From NCBI GenBank assembly GCA_964020155.1, contig OZ026552.1, positions 4,779,048 to 4,843,047 of the forward strand: a stretch of DNA of 64,000 nucleotides, read 5' to 3'. The notes below the pieces were generated by a model, which had not been told where the DNA came from, ran no database searches, and was given only the letters and a program-made list of their open reading frames with translations. Below, in pieces: positions 11,291-22,834 of this stretch. Every line of letters starts with the position of its first letter. Position 1 is the stretch's first letter. Source of the DNA: Chondrilla cf. caribensis. Taxonomy: Eukaryota; Porifera; Demospongiae; Chondrillida; Chondrillidae. The position numbers were made by a program, and so were the translations under genes.

Positions 11291-14200
11291 CAGACGAAGT
11301 ATAAGTGACTCCACTATTATAGGGGGGCACTTTGAACTCCTCAGAATCATCTCTAGAGGACCGTCTGGATCTCTTAGAACCACCTTCAATGGACCGCCTG
11401 GCATGGTGTTTAAAAACTTCCCATATAAATCTCAGGATCAGCACGATAACTGCAGGAATTATACATTTCACAAAATATTCCTTAAATCGATTCCAACCAG
11501 TGTAATCCAAATTGTACTTCAACTACAAAGGAAAACAAAAACAACAACATAACAATAAAACAACAACAGAACAAAAAACAACATGGTACAATTACTACCA
11601 GTATATAGGAAATTTTATAAACGCAATAAAACTATTGATGTAGTATTCAATACTGACATAACATGTATTGCAATACAATTAATCGAGACAATAATTATTA
11701 TAAACAAACTCAATTTATGTATTCAAAGGGATGCTGAATTGAAAAAATAACTTACGCTTAAATGCAAGAGTATGATTTGATTCATAAAAAGGTACAACTC
11801 ATTAAATTGTGCTCACACAATATCCGCTATTTGCTATAAACTATGCCTCGAGCCCCTACTCAAGGAAACTAGTTGATTATGCTCAGTACACTTCACAGAT
11901 GATTGCTTTGAGTGAGATAGCGAGCATAGTACTTGATGGAAACCTCATCAAGGCTCTTGACCAGATGACTGGATTCGATCATACTGGTAACTTGGAGGTG
12001 TACCTTTTAGTACTGTTGATCGAAGTACTGTGCCATTTTTTGCACGAGAGCATGATCACACAGACAGAATTAGCAGCACTTGATAACAACCACAATTGAG
12101 GGAGGTGGCAGGCAACGACATCCATGGGCATACCTCGGCACAGAGTTACATGCCCAAAGGTATGGAAGGATCGGGTGACTAAGTCCAAATCAGAAACCAA
12201 GTCATACTCTTACATTGAGGATATGATGGCAAGAGTGGTGGAAGTAAAGCTTAGTGACCCACAAGATCTTTTTGCTTCTCAAAAATATACGTATATACAG
12301 TATCCCACCATTGCCTGCCAACATTGTTCCTATACCTTGTCCATCCAAAGATGATGTTATTCCCATACACAAGTCTTGTTTCAGTATGTAATGGTGTAAG
12401 AATTATTAATACATTCATTATGATCTAAGTACTGTAATTAATGCACCCCTTGTTTTTATCATTACATCAACAATCTACTACTGTACCATACAATGGAATT
12501 GAATGATAGAATACACAAATTTCAATTGTCGTGGGTCTCATTCTCTTCTAGAAATCCTGTATACTGTCCTGTCTCTTCTAGGAAGGTATGGTGCATGAAT
12601 TTCAGTAACTTCACAAGCTGGAATTATCTGTCAGACGGACCTTCTGAGTCTGCTGTAAATCCACCAAGTGAATTGTCGTGAATTGTCTGTAAGCATCCAG
12701 TCTAAAAGTACATGGTTGGATGGGCTCCATGTAACAGTCAAAGTGCATGTGCATGTCAGACATGGTAACAAGAGCAGTTCTTAAAACTTCCCTGTTCAAA
12801 TAGACATGATCAAAGCTCAGGTGAGTGGTAATACAGATGTTCGAACCCATCTTGTGCCTCACTGATTTCTTTGCAACAGATCACTTTCTTTGTGGTAGCC
12901 ATTGATGGGCAATTTCAGCACAAACACCTACAATTGTAAGCAATTCTGTCTTCAGTACAATCTTTTTTCCTTTTCTAATCCCTTTATTCATTATTTCCCA
13001 TCATAGTCATTAATGGTTTGAAAAGGTATGGTTCAGTAGGCTGCACATACTTCATGAATACGAGAATAGGTCAGTGACATCAGCAATATGGCTGCAGCAC
13101 CCTGGGTTCAGGCTATTATTTCATGAAATTTCCTGTAAACAGCTGGGATTTGAATGCTTTCACTTTATTATCAGTGGTTTTACAATAGTACCTGTCTTTT
13201 AGGCTTAAGTTTTTTTTCGATTCAGTGTAACTTCAATGCATCTCCCACAACAAGAGAACAACAGACATGACATGAACTCACTCCACACGATCCACGCAGG
13301 ATGTAAGGGTCATCTGGATTGTCATATCCCTCACAGCTTACAGTGATGCTATCGAACTTGTATTCCTTGTCCATCTTGCTCTGGCACTCCCACTACATGG
13401 GGAGAGGGTCAGCATAACCTTCAGTGCTACACCATGCAGGTATCTCCTCAGTGTTAAGGCTACTCTCCACAGTCCCCCAGGATCACTCAAAACAGGATAA
13501 TATGATGTACACTTCACATTTACATGGTAACACAGTACAGCAGTGCTATTGTGTGGGAACCTTGGAAAGTAGCTAGAGGCTACCCATGTTAGATAAGACT
13601 TCAATTCAAGTAAGTAATAGGCAAAAATGGAGTTACTTGTCCGCCTACTCACTGAGACTATTCACTGAGAATTGTTGGATGATGGATTTGACCACTATCT
13701 GTGCTTGGATGGAACAATTTTAGACCAAGCATAACACCCACTAGAGTATGTATTACTTACTAAGACTAAGTTGGTAGACCATTGTTGCAGCATAGATCCT
13801 CTAACACTATGGTTCCAGTTAGCACACATAAACCATGCATGTTTCACAAGCAACATAGATAAAGTAAATTAGGGAATAATGAGTCATTTCAGAGAGGTTC
13901 CGGGGACACTGGTCTATTGACACTCAAAGCGGACTAACCTGTACGTCTTTCCCGCTCCATCCCCGGTTGTAACAATGCACTGTACTCGGCTGGGGAACAT
14001 CGCATCCCGCGGATCCCCCGACACAGGCCAACTGAGGTATGGGGGCGGACCTCCTTCCAGCCGTCATTTCGCCTTGTCTCAAGGTGATTGCAGTGACACT
14101 CTGTAAAAGGACGCGGTCACTGTTCCCGTTACACCCCCCTAAACGACGCGAAAAAGTTACATTAAAAGTAGAGATTTTTCAAATCATTTCCATTCTCTAT

Positions 14201-14291
14201 ACCATGTCACTACAGTAAACAAACGATTGAACTCACATAACGTTGTCAAGTATACAGCAAAGACAAACGAAACCGTACATCTGCTCCACAT
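7484..14291 (-). CDS. SARAF: SARAF copy 1 (store-operated calcium entry regulator)
   Basis: An ER membrane protein that in vertebrates dampens STIM-Orai calcium entry. Exons: 14237-14291 (signal peptide MWSRCTVSFVFAVYLTTL), 13939-14138, 13282-13392, 11291-11522 and a tiny last exon 7484-7509. All phases agree and give 207 residues. Family motifs: SVTAITLRQG, RRSAPIPQLACVGGSAGCD, NRGWSGKDVQ, WECQ, VSCEGYDNPDDPYILRGSCG, KYNLDYT, then a membrane helix (CIIPAVIVLILRFIWEVF), a basic Ser/Arg tail and PPYNSG. The last exon encodes GYGGTVMR-stop, matching the SGYGGTRRR end of human SARAF as I recall it. It is shorter than the human protein (about 339) because the Gly-rich cytoplasmic part is missing. 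The last intron (7510-11290) holds a nested transposon and a TG array starting just after the donor. Confidence 0.9.
8191..10975 (+). mobile_element. hAT-superfamily transposon, apparently complete
   Basis: Terminal inverted repeats CAGGCCCGGCGGAA at 8191-8204 and 10962-10975 have the CAGG-type ends usual for hAT elements and enclose an intact transposase frame. The expected 8-bp target duplication is not visible (TCAGATGG against GATGTGTA), so flank mutation or a rearrangement is possible. It lies inside the larger foldback element. Confidence 0.8.
8435..10633 (+). CDS. hAT transposase with TTF-type zinc finger
   Basis: 732-residue frame from the first ATG (8435), without interruption. Order: TTF/BED-like finger (about residues 60-120, with FCHLCVKSLE and later paired His in HETSDSHKEAV); DUF4371/RNase-H-like catalytic core with MCDECTD (first acidic residue) and CYDGASNMSG (second), then HCHGHALNLA and CPTRWTVR; C-terminal hAT dimerisation domain LPSTNAVSERSFSAMRCLK. 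This is the organisation of ZMYM1/TTF-type hAT proteins. An intact frame within clear terminal repeats suggests recent activity rather than domestication. Third catalytic residue not assigned. Confidence 0.9.
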   Translation: MAFASFSASSQLPKLSEKAFHPGKSFDFPSREFGKKNVKTRSCQASYFSSWPWLTYNVENDVVFCHLCVKSLEAKKMTMKRADPAFVQRGFSYWKDATIAFKKHETSDSHKEAVEVSLVLPTTCRDVGEMLSAQHSQQKKESRECLLKILSNLRFLARQGLPLRGDGDEADSNFMQLMQFRAQEDLQLAAWMEKKTNKYMSHDIQNELLKVMALSILRDISQAIQESAFYSIMCDECTDSSNKEQLVICIRWISNEDLEAHEDVMGFYKIEDLTAATIVHVIKDTLIRMNLGLSKCRGQCYDGASNMSGPRSGVAKQLRDEEPRALYLHCHGHALNLAAGDAIKKCKVTKDALDVTYEVSKLVKFSPKQASELEKLKSELDLESPGFRVLCPTRWTVRAASLKSVLTNYTALQRLWETSKDSTSDPSIKARIIGVESQFKTFSFYFGVHLGELILRHTDNLSKALQSTSMSAAEGVRVAGMTIITLQSLRSDARFDAFWDLVITAQQEVDVDEPTLPRRRKVPNRLDEGNAPPEFPTDCRSHYRQSYFEALDLVINAIQDRFDQPDFSTYSRLEELLLKTVRGEATPETYNFVCKFYKSDFDHHQLQLHLHTLRATFPGALKSSTLCIQDVKQYILSLSPNERMLISEVVTLLKLILVLPSTNAVSERSFSAMRCLKTYLHTTMKQERLNHLLLLHVHKERTDNLSCVQVAKSFVGDSEHRLTVFGRFSDDK
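11216..11287. repeat. (CA)n microsatellite
   Basis: Begins inside the target duplication of the foldback element and ends at the donor of SARAF1 exon 4; on the sense strand it is TG. Confidence 0.95.
11809..12354 (+). pseudogene. Decayed transposon-associated ORF in SARAF1 intron 3
   Basis: Two short frames (11809-12099, 12124-12354) read in series as one protein broken by a stop: ...KALDQMTG..., TELAALDNNHN, then RHRVTCPKVWKD and KSETKSYSYIEDMM. The pattern vaguely recalls uncharacterised proteins encoded by repeats in invertebrate genomes, but I cannot name the family. It lies opposite to SARAF and is absent from the second SARAF copy, where this intron is far shorter. The rest of the intron (12355-13281) holds no recognisable gene. 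Confidence 0.35.
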
Positions 14292-14559
14292 TTTCCAAGG
14301 TGCGTGCGGGTGGTCTGATCGTAGGACAAAATTAATAGCTTCCCATTGGTTATATATTACGTTATGGTACCTAAAAATAGCAATTTTGGTGGTCGTGTAT
14401 AAAAATAACAACCGTTCTACCGCTCACGTCATTGCAATTATACACCGTGGATATACGTACATACTAAGGATACATAAAACATAAATTAAGGCTTATAATT
14501 ATATAATTTCCTGACACACACATTTATACAGATATAATGGAGTGTGATGTACATGGCCA

Positions 14560-14824
14560 TTAAATACCATATGAATATGTACAGTGTACATAAGTGCAAA
14601 TATAATACTGTAACAATAGTACATTGTCAAATCGTTTCGATACAGTATGACTTGATTCAGAGAAGCTTGGCACTAGGATCACAATTTCTTTCAGAGTCTG
14701 TTTGAGAAGACCAGACACTTGCTCCTGTGAGAAACCTTGAACCTCAACTCCATTCACCTGAAGACAAAAAGAATGTGAACTATGTGCATCATCGGAAGTC
14801 ATATACACAAACAAATACGTGTAT

Positions 14825-14860
<36 letters not shown>

Positions 14861-14970
14861 GTAATTACATGAGGTTTACAACACACACCTTTATGATGCA
14901 TGTGCTGTGCAGGACCATTTTTGGCTAATTTCAATATGTAAGCAGATGGATTGCCTGGATGGCAAAGGTT
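14560..14970 (-). CDS. PDZ-domain segment, copy 1 (partial gene, PDZ damaged)
   Basis: Two exon-like blocks. 14889-14970 encodes NLCHPGNPSAYILKLAKNG and 14560-14757 encodes VNGVEVQGFSQEQVSGLLKQ, EIVILVPSF and a short tail to a stop. Together they give the second half of a PDZ domain. Compared with copy 2, a 27-bp in-frame deletion removes QCGRLQPGD, including the GRLxxGD turn, so the fold is probably impaired. The splice phase joining the blocks is not resolved, and upstream exons are not identifiable. The parent gene is not recognised. Confidence 0.5.
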
Positions 14971-15064
14971 CTGTGAGTTGATTCCCCATGGTGATGGCAA
15001 GTGGTCCAGATGGTGAGGATTTTTGTGATAACAGCCACAATATCCTCAGTAACATAGTAGCAAG

Positions 15065-15317
<253 letters not shown>

Positions 15318-15663
15318 ACACAACAAACATTCAATTTTTTTGCTACAGTGGTACTGGTTGCATGGAACATAATACATAATATAGATTTATCAGTTTCTCA
15401 CAAATGAAGACTATTGCGATCGTCAAAAACCTTGAAGGGTGTGGAGGTCTTCCTCTTCCTGTCACTACATATGCAAAAAAACTACAGGTATCAGAAACAT
15501 CAAAAAAGAATGAAATTTCGGCTGAAACTAATTAATAATAATGTCATTCATAAAGACAATAAACATGTTGAGTTTACTATAATTGTGAGGAGATATTAAT
15601 ATGAATACCAACAAGCTTACAAAATACTTGATACAATGATATGGTCAGTGATTGTATTTATAT

Positions 15664-15975
15664 TAGTGCTGGAACAATTAATCGATTAATCAATCGATTC
15701 TCATTTTGAATCCCATTATCATTTAAGTGCTAGTAAATTGATCAATCACAAGAAGTATATGAAGTGAGTAGAACAGGAAGCCACCCCCACCTTATTACCC
15801 AGAACCTTCACTCCATGGGTTCACTTTTGTACCAGAAATGCAAAGAGGATTTCACTTCATGTCTATTGATTCAGAATGACTTTTCATTGTAATTAAGTAG
15901 GAGTGGTTTCCGATTGAGCACACTTAATTACTTCCGGTGATTAATCAATTAAGCAATCAGTTAATACCATATAGT
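15664..15975. mobile_element. Non-autonomous DNA element (TAGTGCTG family), copy A
   Basis: Starts TTAGTGCTGG followed by ATTAATCGATTAATCAATCG and aligns along most of its length with 16001-16380. The right end is less clear. No coding capacity. Confidence 0.6.
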
Positions 15976-16000
15976 GGGAAATATTGGCGAGGGTTTGAAT

Positions 16001-16380
16001 TAGTGCTGTGACGATTAATCGATTAATCGATTAACCAATCGATTAATCGATTAACCAATCGATTTTCATTTCAAATCTGATTAACATTTATGAAGCAAGC
16101 AAATTGATTAATCATAGGAAGTAATTGAGTAGAACAGGAATCCACCCCCACCTTAAGCTTATTACTGAGAACCTTCATTCCATGGGTTCAATTTTGTACC
16201 TGAAATGTGAAAAGGATGGACTTCACTTAACGTCTGTTAGATGACTACTTGGTCTAATAAAGTAGAAGCGGTTTCCGGTTACGCCCACTTGATTTAATTC
16301 CGGTGATTAATCGAGTGCTCAATACTAGGTTGATATGTACTAATAATCGATTTGAAAAATACAACCGATTCCCAGCACTA
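16001..16380. mobile_element. Non-autonomous DNA element (TAGTGCTG family), copy B
   Basis: Ends TAGTGCTGTGACGATTAATC and CGATTCCCAGCACTA are inverted copies with mismatches. The inside begins with tandem ATTAATCGATTAACCAATCG units. A reversed fragment of the same family lies at about 23087-23225. Probably a hAT-type MITE; the superfamily is inferred. Confidence 0.65.
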
Positions 16381-16494
16381 TAGTTTAAATTTGGCGGTTT
16401 GGCGGTTATCAGGAAATCTGCCAAAATTTGTTTCAACTTATTGCACAACATCGATATAATAGCACGATCATGGCTCTTTTGAAGTAGACCTACA

Positions 16495-16745
16495 TCAGAT
16501 TCTACGAAAGAAAGGTCCCGTGTGTGAGTGTAGCCCTCTGTCGAAGACAGAAAGAGAAGAACCCGTGAGGTAAGTTTTGATGACTGTGGGAGAGAAACGC
16601 AGTGCTAATCGAGGTTCTTATATTACGCTGATTATATCCCCAAAGATAGGGGAGTACGCCGCGGAGAACGGTCCTGCTAGGGCTACTAGGCACCTTTCGG
16701 TGCCTGATCATGAAACGAAGAGCTTTTCGGGCAAATCTGCATGAC
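16495..16745. other. Unexplained structured segment, possible ncRNA
   Basis: More GC-rich than its surroundings, with several hairpins: CTGTCGAAGACAG; CCCC-AAAGATA-GGGG near 16640; and AGGCACC-TTTC-GGTGCCT near 16689, which on the minus strand has a GAAA tetraloop. No convincing reading frame. It is not a tRNA, rRNA or spliceosomal RNA that I recognise. Confidence 0.25.
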
Positions 16746-17187
16746 CCTATTTGAAAATTTAAACTTCTAATAACATTATATATTGGACAAAAACACCAAA
16801 TTTAAAATAGACCACTCCTGCGCAGCATGCAAGGAACTTGTTCCGCCCCAAGTACTGCAGAGATGGCATCCAAGGTGCAAACTGACAGTGATGAAACATC
16901 CTCTGTCAATTCTCTTCGGATGGCCACACAAGCGATGTTCCTCCTAAAAGCAAGCTAGGCAATTTAAAGTAAGTGCCCCAAACTCCGTAGAACTAACCAT
17001 AAGAAGCTACTTGAGTCATTTATGACCTATATGGCAAAGGTAGTGTTATATAGCCATGTATATAGGTAGGAGTCAGACTAGTAAAATAACCCAACTTGAT
17101 AATAGATAAGTACCCATAGGTACTAATCCATCCTATTTTCATAAGACAAAGGATCTACAATCAGCATACCAGGGAGGAGGGTTGCAT

Positions 17188-17223
17188 CATAGATACTGTA
17201 TACTACGTAGTACTGTATCTATG
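17188..17223. mobile_element. 36-bp palindromic mini-element
   Basis: CATAGATAC...GTATCTATG palindrome with the same termini as the 44-bp element at 4883, flanked by the 7-bp direct repeat GTTGCAT (17181-17187, 17224-17230). Confidence 0.75.
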
Positions 17224-17469
17224 GTTGCATCATTATCATCAGATAGACAACAATGGGTAGGGAAAAAATTGAATAATGCATGGAATAAAAAAATCTACAG
17301 TCACCAGTATTTTATTTTGTATAATTTTATATAGACTGAGTGTGGTCTGGCGTATGTGGGCCATAACAGTTGTACACAGAAACAGGCGCGAAGAGATGGT
17401 GTCGCTATAAGTTAACATCAATGTTACATCCGGGAACAAGATTGCTGGAATCCCCATAGCAAAGGTGTT

Positions 17470-17935
17470 TCTCCTCTGTACATTGGTCCTGTTGTGGACA
17501 GCGATGGACTTTTATTTAAACCAATGGAGGGATACTGGCAGGGGAACAAGATCTACAAGGAGTTAGGCCACCTTGATAAGGACAACAAAACAATTTATTT
17601 TGAAATGGGAAATTTTTTGAAGAGAGCAAGCTGGGTTCCAGAAAGGTGTCACACACCCTCCATACTTGAAAACAACAAAGGTGAAAAGTGTTGACTCAAA
17701 AGGACGGAAGAGGTACAAATATTTACTTCCCATCTATGCCAAGTACAATGGAGTTCTTGGATACCTGGACTTTGATGGCCTGCATGGTGAACCAGATGAT
17801 TGTGAAGTCACGATTGACTTTCTGACGACCAAAATCAATGACACCACAGTCCCTTTTGGTCATGGCTATGTGCTGGCAGGGGCTCTGCTCGGGATTGAGC
17901 CAAGCTTATATTGCTGTGACTTAATCATGTGACTG
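17470..17935 (+). pseudogene. Unrecognised protein-coding remnant with a frame break
   Basis: A first frame (about 17460-17694) reads GPVVDSDGLLFKPMEGYW and YFEMGNFLKRASWVPERC. A second (17666-17932) reads RKRYKYLLPIYAKYNGVLG, LDFDGLHGEPDDC and PFGHGYVLAGALLG. The two overlap in different frames without an obvious splice site, so one or two indels look likely. The codon-like, non-repetitive residues suggest a real protein ancestry. I do not recognise the family. It lies just beyond the last exon of SARAF2, on the opposite strand. The stretch 17231-17460 shows nothing else. Confidence 0.4.
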
Positions 17936-18232
17936 TCACATGCTTTGGCTTTACATAATAATATTATTATATAACTTCAAATATCTTGAATATAAGGTAT
18001 ATGTAAGGGATAATTAAATACTCGATAAAGAAGAGTTTAAAAGTCTAAGCAAGGTTAGATTGGGAACTTTGCAATATTTACTGCTAAGGTCCCTATGACA
18101 ATGTCACTTTCACATTCACCTTATTTCTTTTCCACCATAACCTGAAGGGATGACACAACCCAACAATAAATAATTGGTATTGATGTACATAGTTGCAATC
18201 CTGCTGCATTATTGCTGTACACATATGTTTAC

Positions 18233-18236
<4 letters not shown>

Positions 18237-18299
<63 letters not shown>
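18237..18299. repeat. (CA)n microsatellite in the SARAF2 terminal intron
   Basis: Occupies the position where copy 1 has CATGCAC plus the foldback transposon plus CA repeats, so it marks the pre-insertion state. Confidence 0.9.
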
Positions 18300-18301
<2 letters not shown>

Positions 18302-18313
18302 TGTCATACCAGA

Positions 18314-19704
18314 CTAAGTGTCTCCACTTGAAGTATACAAACTAAAGAGCCATTTCAATCCCTTATAACAAACTTTAGAGAACTTCAACAATTTTGAAAG
18401 TTTATATTCATAAGTGTAATCAAATTTGTACTCCAACTACAAGGAAAAAAATACTACCTGTAACCATAATAATAAATAACAACAAAACAACACCAAAGAT
18501 TGGCCTGTGAAAATAAGTTGATAATATGGTACAATTACTAGTAGTATATAGAAAGTGTGATTATGCAATATAACTAGACATAACATGTATTGCAATATAA
18601 TCAACACAAATATAAACAAACTCAAATTATGTGTTTAACGCATCTCCTACAACAAGAGAACAACAGACATCACATGAACTCACTCCACACGATCCATGCA
18701 GGATGTAAGGGTCATCTGGATAGTCATATCCCTCACAGCTTACAGTGATGCTACCGAACTTGTATTCCTTGTCCATCTTGTCTAATATCTTGGCCTGGCA
18801 CTCCCACTACATGGGGAGAGGGTCAGCATAACCTTCAGTGCTACACCATGCAGGTATCTCCTCAGTGTTAAGGCTACTCTCCACAGTCCCCCAGGATCAC
18901 ACAAAACAGGATAATATGATGTACACTTCACATTTACATGGTGACACGGTACAGCAGTGTTATTGTGTGGGAACCTTGGAAAGTAGCTAGAGGCTACCCA
19001 TGTTAGATAAGACTTCAATTCAAGTAAGTAATAGGCAAAAATGGAGTTACTTGACCGCCTACTCACTGAGACTATTCACTGAGAATTGTTGGATGGTGGA
19101 TTTGACCACTATCTGTGTTTGGATGGAACAATTTTAGACCAAGCATAACACCCACTAGAGTATGTATTACTTACTAAGACTAAGTTGGTAGACCTTTGTT
19201 GCAGCATAGAACCTCTAACAATATGGTTCCAGTTAGCACATATCAACCATGCATGTTTCACAAGCAACATAGATAAAGTAAATTAGGGAATAATGAGTCA
19301 TTTCAGAGAGGTTTCGGGGACACTGGTCTATTGACACTCAAAGCGGACTAACCTGTACGTCTTTCTCGCTCCATCCCCAGTTGTAACACTGCACTGTACT
19401 CGGCTGGGGAACATCGCATCCCGCGGATCCCCCGACACAGGCCAACTGAGGTATGGGGGCGGACCTCCTTCCAGTCGTCATTTCGCCTTGTCTCAAGGTG
19501 ATTGCAGTGACACTCTGTAAAAGGACGCGGTCACTGTTCCCGTTACACCCCCCTAAACGACGCGAAAAAGTTACATTAAAAGTAGAGATTTTGGAATCAT
19601 TTCCATTCTCTATACCATGTCACTACAGTAAACAAACGATTGAACTCACATAACGTTGTCAAGTATACAGCAAAGACAAACGAAACCGTACATCTGCTCC
19701 ACAT
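18314..19704 (-). CDS. SARAF copy 2, membrane segment lost
   Basis: Tandem paralogue of SARAF1, offset about 5.4 kb. Exons 19650-19704 (signal peptide), 19353-19552, 18684-18806 and 18314-18436 keep the same borders and phases, giving 166 residues. The luminal region is intact: PIPQLACVGGSAGCD, WECQAKILDKMDKEYKFGS, VSCEGYDYPDDPYILHGSCG, LEYKFDYT. Exon 4 has lost roughly 100 bp relative to copy 1, including the membrane helix, and ends YTSSGDT-stop before the old donor. An unused last exon (GYGGKEIR-stop) survives at about 18.11-18.14 kb. The product would be a secreted or ER-luminal SARAF fragment, or the copy is a decaying pseudogene; the intact upstream frame favours neither decisively. Confidence 0.7.
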
Positions 19705-19968
19705 TTTCCAAGGTGCGTGCGGGTGGTCTGATCATAAGGACAAATAGCTTCCCATTGGTTATATATTACGTTATGGTACCTAAAAATAGCAATTTTGGTG
19801 GTCGTGTACAAAAATAACAACCGTTCTACCGCTCACGTCATTGCAATTATACACCGTGGATATACGTACATACTAAGGATACATAAAACATAAATTAAGG
19901 CTTATAATTATATAATTTCCTGACACACACATTTATACAGATATAATGGAGTGTGATGTACATGGCCA

Positions 19969-20245
19969 TTAAATACCATATGAATATGTACAGTGTACAT
20001 AAGTGCAAATATAATACTGTAACAATAGTACATTGTCAAATCGTTTCGATACAGTATGACTTGATTCAGAGAAGCTTGGCACTAGGATCACAATTTCTTT
20101 CAGAGTCTGTTTGAGAAGACCAGCCACTTGCTCCTGTGAGAAACCTTGAACCTCAACTCCATTCACCTGAAGACAAAAAGAATGTGAACTATGTGCATCA
20201 TCGGAAGTCATATACACAAACAAATACGTGTATGTACACACACAC

Positions 20246-20315
<70 letters not shown>

Positions 20316-20450
20316 AATTACATGAGGTTTACAACACACACCTTTATGATGCATGTGGTCACCAGGTTGCAGCCTCCCACATTGCTGTGCAGGACCATTT
20401 TTGGCTAATTTCAATATGTAAACAGATGGATTGCCTGGATGGCAAAGGTT
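19969..20450 (-). CDS. PDZ-domain segment, copy 2 (partial gene)
   Basis: Exon-like blocks 20342-20450 (VYILKLAKNGPAQQCGRL, then QPGDHM) and 19969-20166 (VNGVEVQGFSQEQVAGLLKQ, EIVILV). They give a PDZ second half with GRLxPGD and the VNGxxV strand intact. The phase across the TG-rich intron does not close cleanly with the obvious donor, so the exact splice is uncertain. It lies directly upstream, on the same strand, of SARAF2 exon 1, as copy 1 does to SARAF1. Whether it belongs to a separate gene or is a remnant cannot be told. Confidence 0.5.
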
Positions 20451-20544
20451 CTGTGAGTTGATTCCCCATGGTGATGGCAAGTGGTCCAGATGGTGAGGAG
20501 TTTTGTGATAACAGCCACAATATCCTCAGTAACATAGTAGCAAG

Positions 20545-20548
<4 letters not shown>

Positions 20549-20603
<55 letters not shown>

Positions 20604-20932
20604 CTATGCGTGGAGTATTGAACACTGCCAATACAGCGACACAGTGGACTGTTGCAACCCCAGCAGATTTCACACAATTATTACATGCCCACACATACAC
20701 ACACACACGCATGCACATGCATGCACACATACACACACTGGTCCTGCCTCGTGCATAGTTGAACAGAGGAAAACGTTGGCAATGGCAGCTCCATTAGGGG
20801 TGCCCAGCAGGTTCCTAGTGAAATTTAAAATGAGATAGAAATGAACCTACCTACTGTGTGTGTGTGTGTGTGTACTACAGTGGTTCGTCTACTATGAGCA
20901 TGAGCATTCAAACACACATACACTTGTGTGCA

Positions 20933-20998
<66 letters not shown>
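20549..20998. repeat. TG and CA arrays around 20.5-21.0 kb
   Basis: (TG)n at about 20549-20601 and (CA)n at 20936-20998. Between them, 20756-20850 could hold a short minus-strand exon (NLLGTPNGAAIANVFL), too weak to call. Otherwise this stretch to 21190 shows no gene. Confidence 0.8.
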
Positions 20999-21000
<2 letters not shown>

Positions 21001-21198
21001 GACCAGGGGCAGATCCAGAGATTTCTAAATGGGGGATTGTATGCCTATGTGGCAATTGCATAATAGTCAAAATCATGTGGCGATTGTGTAGCTGCTTTAA
21101 AATGGAGGGCAAAGACAAATCTAGATGAGCACAGATTCTGATAGAAACCTCAAAGACAAGACTCGCTTGCTGCTCAGATAAAGATTTCATAGTTTTTA

Positions 21199-21525
21199 GG
21201 GGCTGCCGCAGGCAGCCCCTATATTGCTTTCATTTCGACTTCCGGTATGTAACGCTCGTCCGATAGATATAATATATATATATAATATGTGTTCCTACGC
21301 GTAACCGCAACAATGAATTTATATTAGAATTTATATTGCGCGAAATAAAGATGGCCGATTTCGAACGCCGACAATTTGAATTTGGGCTGGAATTCGTGCG
21401 CTGAAGCTTCGCCAAACGTGATAACTTCAGCGAAGGTTCTTCTGAACCTAATAAATACGCGCAAGTAATTCGAGTGCGGGGGGCGGCAGCCCCACGAGTT
21501 TTTGAACTCGAATTACTTGTTTTTA
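21199..21525. mobile_element. Dispersed repeat element with GGGGCTGCC ends
   Basis: Starts GGGGCTGCCGCAGGCAGCCCC (a hairpin) and ends near GGCGGCAGCCCCACGAGTTT. Its right third (21385-21485) matches the repeats at 5370-5470 (inverted) and 32480-32610. Contains AAAGATGGCCG. No reading frame. Superfamily not recognised. Confidence 0.55.
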
Positions 21526-21872
21526 GTATTATTAGATATCAGATATAATATAATGCTGAAATCACAGACTGCTTGTATTTAACTTTTATTATGAAGCTCT
21601 GAAAGACAAAAGGGGGGTTGGGGGGGTTGGTGGGGGCTGCAACCTCCCTCTGGATCAGCCCTGCATGACAGTACACTACAACTGGACACAAAAACAAGAA
21701 ATAAATAATGAAAAAGGAGTAGACACAACACACATTCAATTTCTTGCTACAGTGGTTGCATGGAACATAATAATAATAAACACAATATAGATTTATCAGT
21801 TTTTCACAAATGAAGACTATTGCGATCGTCAAAACCTTGAAGGGTGTGGAGTAAACAAACGATTGAACTCAC

Positions 21873-22635
21873 ATAACGTTGCAAATACAGCAAGACAAAC
21901 AAAACCGTACATGTGCTCCACATTTTCCAAGGTACGGGTGGATGGTCTAGACGGTAAGGACCAGCTTTCCATTGGTTGTTCATTACAGTGGTACCTAAAA
22001 ATAGCAACCGCTCAACCGCTTACGTCATTTCAATCATAATTATTACTTGATACATGCATAATATTATTATGTACATGTAATACACCATGTAGCCACCCTG
22101 GATACACAAGAGAACATTGATTCTGCACGTACATATAATAAGACTAGTTTATCTAAAAAGAATGGGTGATTGACAGTCAGCTTTTGCTATTATACAGATA
22201 TAATGGAGTCTGATCTACATGGTTATTAAATATGGATGTGTACAGTGCATGTAAGTGCAAATATAATACAACAGTACAATATCATTTTGACACAGCCTAC
22301 TAAGTTGATTCATAGAAGTGTTGCTGCCACTCCCCTTGACACTAGGATCACAATTTGTTTGAGAACACACTTTTCATGATGCAGTCACCAGCTAGGTTGC
22401 AGCCTCAAAAATATGTAAAGAGTAGGTCTGGATCACCTGGATGGCAAAGGTTCTGTGAGCTGATTCCCCCAGTAATGGTGATGTTGCGTAGTCCAGATGC
22501 TGAGGATTTTGTGACAACAGCCACTGACAATAATCTTAAATAACTATAGCAAGTTGTGTGTGTGTGTGTGTGTACGTGTGTGTGTGTGTGTGTGTGTACG
22601 TGTGTGTGTGTGTGTGTGTACGTGTGTGTGTACAT

Positions 22636-22673
<38 letters not shown>

Positions 22674-22774
22674 ATGTGTGTGTGTACGTGTGTGTGTGTG
22701 TGTACATGTGCGTGTACGTGTGTGTGTACGCGTGTGTTTGTGTGTGTGTACGTGTGTGTGTGTGTGTGTGTGTG

Positions 22775-22834
<60 letters not shown>

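Noticed and set aside
16560..16590. Spliced-leader RNA gene based on GAGGTAAGTTTTGATGA
   Set aside because: One donor-like match and a weak Sm-like stretch are not enough, and there is no repeat cluster of such units.
20756..20850. Exon encoding NLLGTPNGAAIANVFL on the minus strand
   Set aside because: An acceptor-like site is present but there is no partner exon or recognised domain.
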